A stretch of 43,254 nt of DNA from an uncultured bacterium (lineage in GTDB: Bacteria; Patescibacteriota; Gracilibacteria; Absconditabacterales; Absconditicoccaceae). Below the pieces are notes generated by a model. It saw only the letters and a list, made by a program, of their open reading frames with translations, was not told where the DNA came from and ran no database searches. The stretch lies in the NCBI GenBank assembly GCA_903918675.1, contig CAIXFE010000061.1, positions 1-43,254 on the forward strand, read 5' to 3'. The position numbers and the translations under genes are program-made. This document shows positions 43,089 to 43,254 of the stretch, piece by piece (the first letter of the stretch is position 1; each line of letters starts with the position of its first letter).

Positions 43089-43254
43089 TTAATTGAATAC
43101 AATATTCCCCTTACTCTCGAAAGTCCCGAGATCATCTTCATCTTCACTTTCTTTCTCTACCCTTTTTTCACATTTTTCACAGCGTTTGACGAAGGGCTCG
43201 TTAAGCAAGATTGCCTGAGCGACCATATCTTCGATATCTATCGTCTCATCATTA
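43089..43254 (-). CDS. YceD/DUF177-like C-terminus (truncated by window edge)
   Basis: ...NDETIDIEDMVAQAILLNEPFVKRCEKCEKRVEKESEDEDDLGTFESKGNIVFN*; CxxC-type motif and acidic tail. Confidence 0.4.
   Translation of the reverse strand, partial: NDETIDIEDMVAQAILLNEPFVKRCEKCEKRVEKESEDEDDLGTFESKGNIVFN

Noticed and set aside
1-43254. tRNA or rRNA genes
   Set aside because: No convincing T-arm/acceptor combinations or rRNA motifs noticed by eye; a tRNAscan run would be decisive.
1-43254. Widespread pseudogenisation or sequencing error explaining the many in-frame TGA
   Set aside because: TGA is confined to glycine positions and frames are otherwise intact, which random nonsense mutations would not produce.

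Overview
This window reads coherently only if UGA is sense and decodes as glycine (NCBI code 25, known in Gracilibacteria/BD1-5 and Absconditabacteria/SR1). The supplied ORF track uses UGA as stop, so most real genes appear there as fragments. I re-read them by hand through TGA, and every complete CDS I rebuilt ends in TAA or TAG. In-frame UGA falls on invariant glycines, e.g. MurG GGGSGGH (TGA TGA GGA TCA TGA GGC CAT) and patatin GGGARG (TGA TGA TGA GCG AGA TGA). Contents: pilT plus pilin-like/membrane genes, LCP protein, RNase III, SecF, RluA-type synthase, HigA-like regulator, MurG, a 1206-aa lamin-tail/thermonuclease protein, three S23-type four-helix-bundle genes, a pyruvyltransferase, ComEC core, a DUF559 pseudogene, an SLH S-layer protein, an array of three toxin-antitoxin modules, a BRO-N protein, YifB/ComM, a GHMP-kinase-like protein, EF-P, a ~1200-aa polytopic membrane protein, SecD, TyrS, patatin, an M23 lipoprotein and a YdjM-like membrane protein. 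Main second-look items: (1) three TA modules with the same TTGAAA-N16-TATAGT promoter and each followed by a terminator; (2) a HicA toxin gene with TAA where a conserved glycine is expected, one transition from TGA; (3) twin CCCGGG-centred palindromes 55-56 bp apart, found three times between genes with compensatory arm changes; (4) a TTTGTCC/T-rich/N23/TANNNT module followed by hairpins; (5) a 105-bp double-hairpin insertion in a DUF559 gene flanked by inverted repeats; (6) an M23 lipoprotein gene with about 37 glycines and no UGA. Everything was read by eye; no searches or folding were run.
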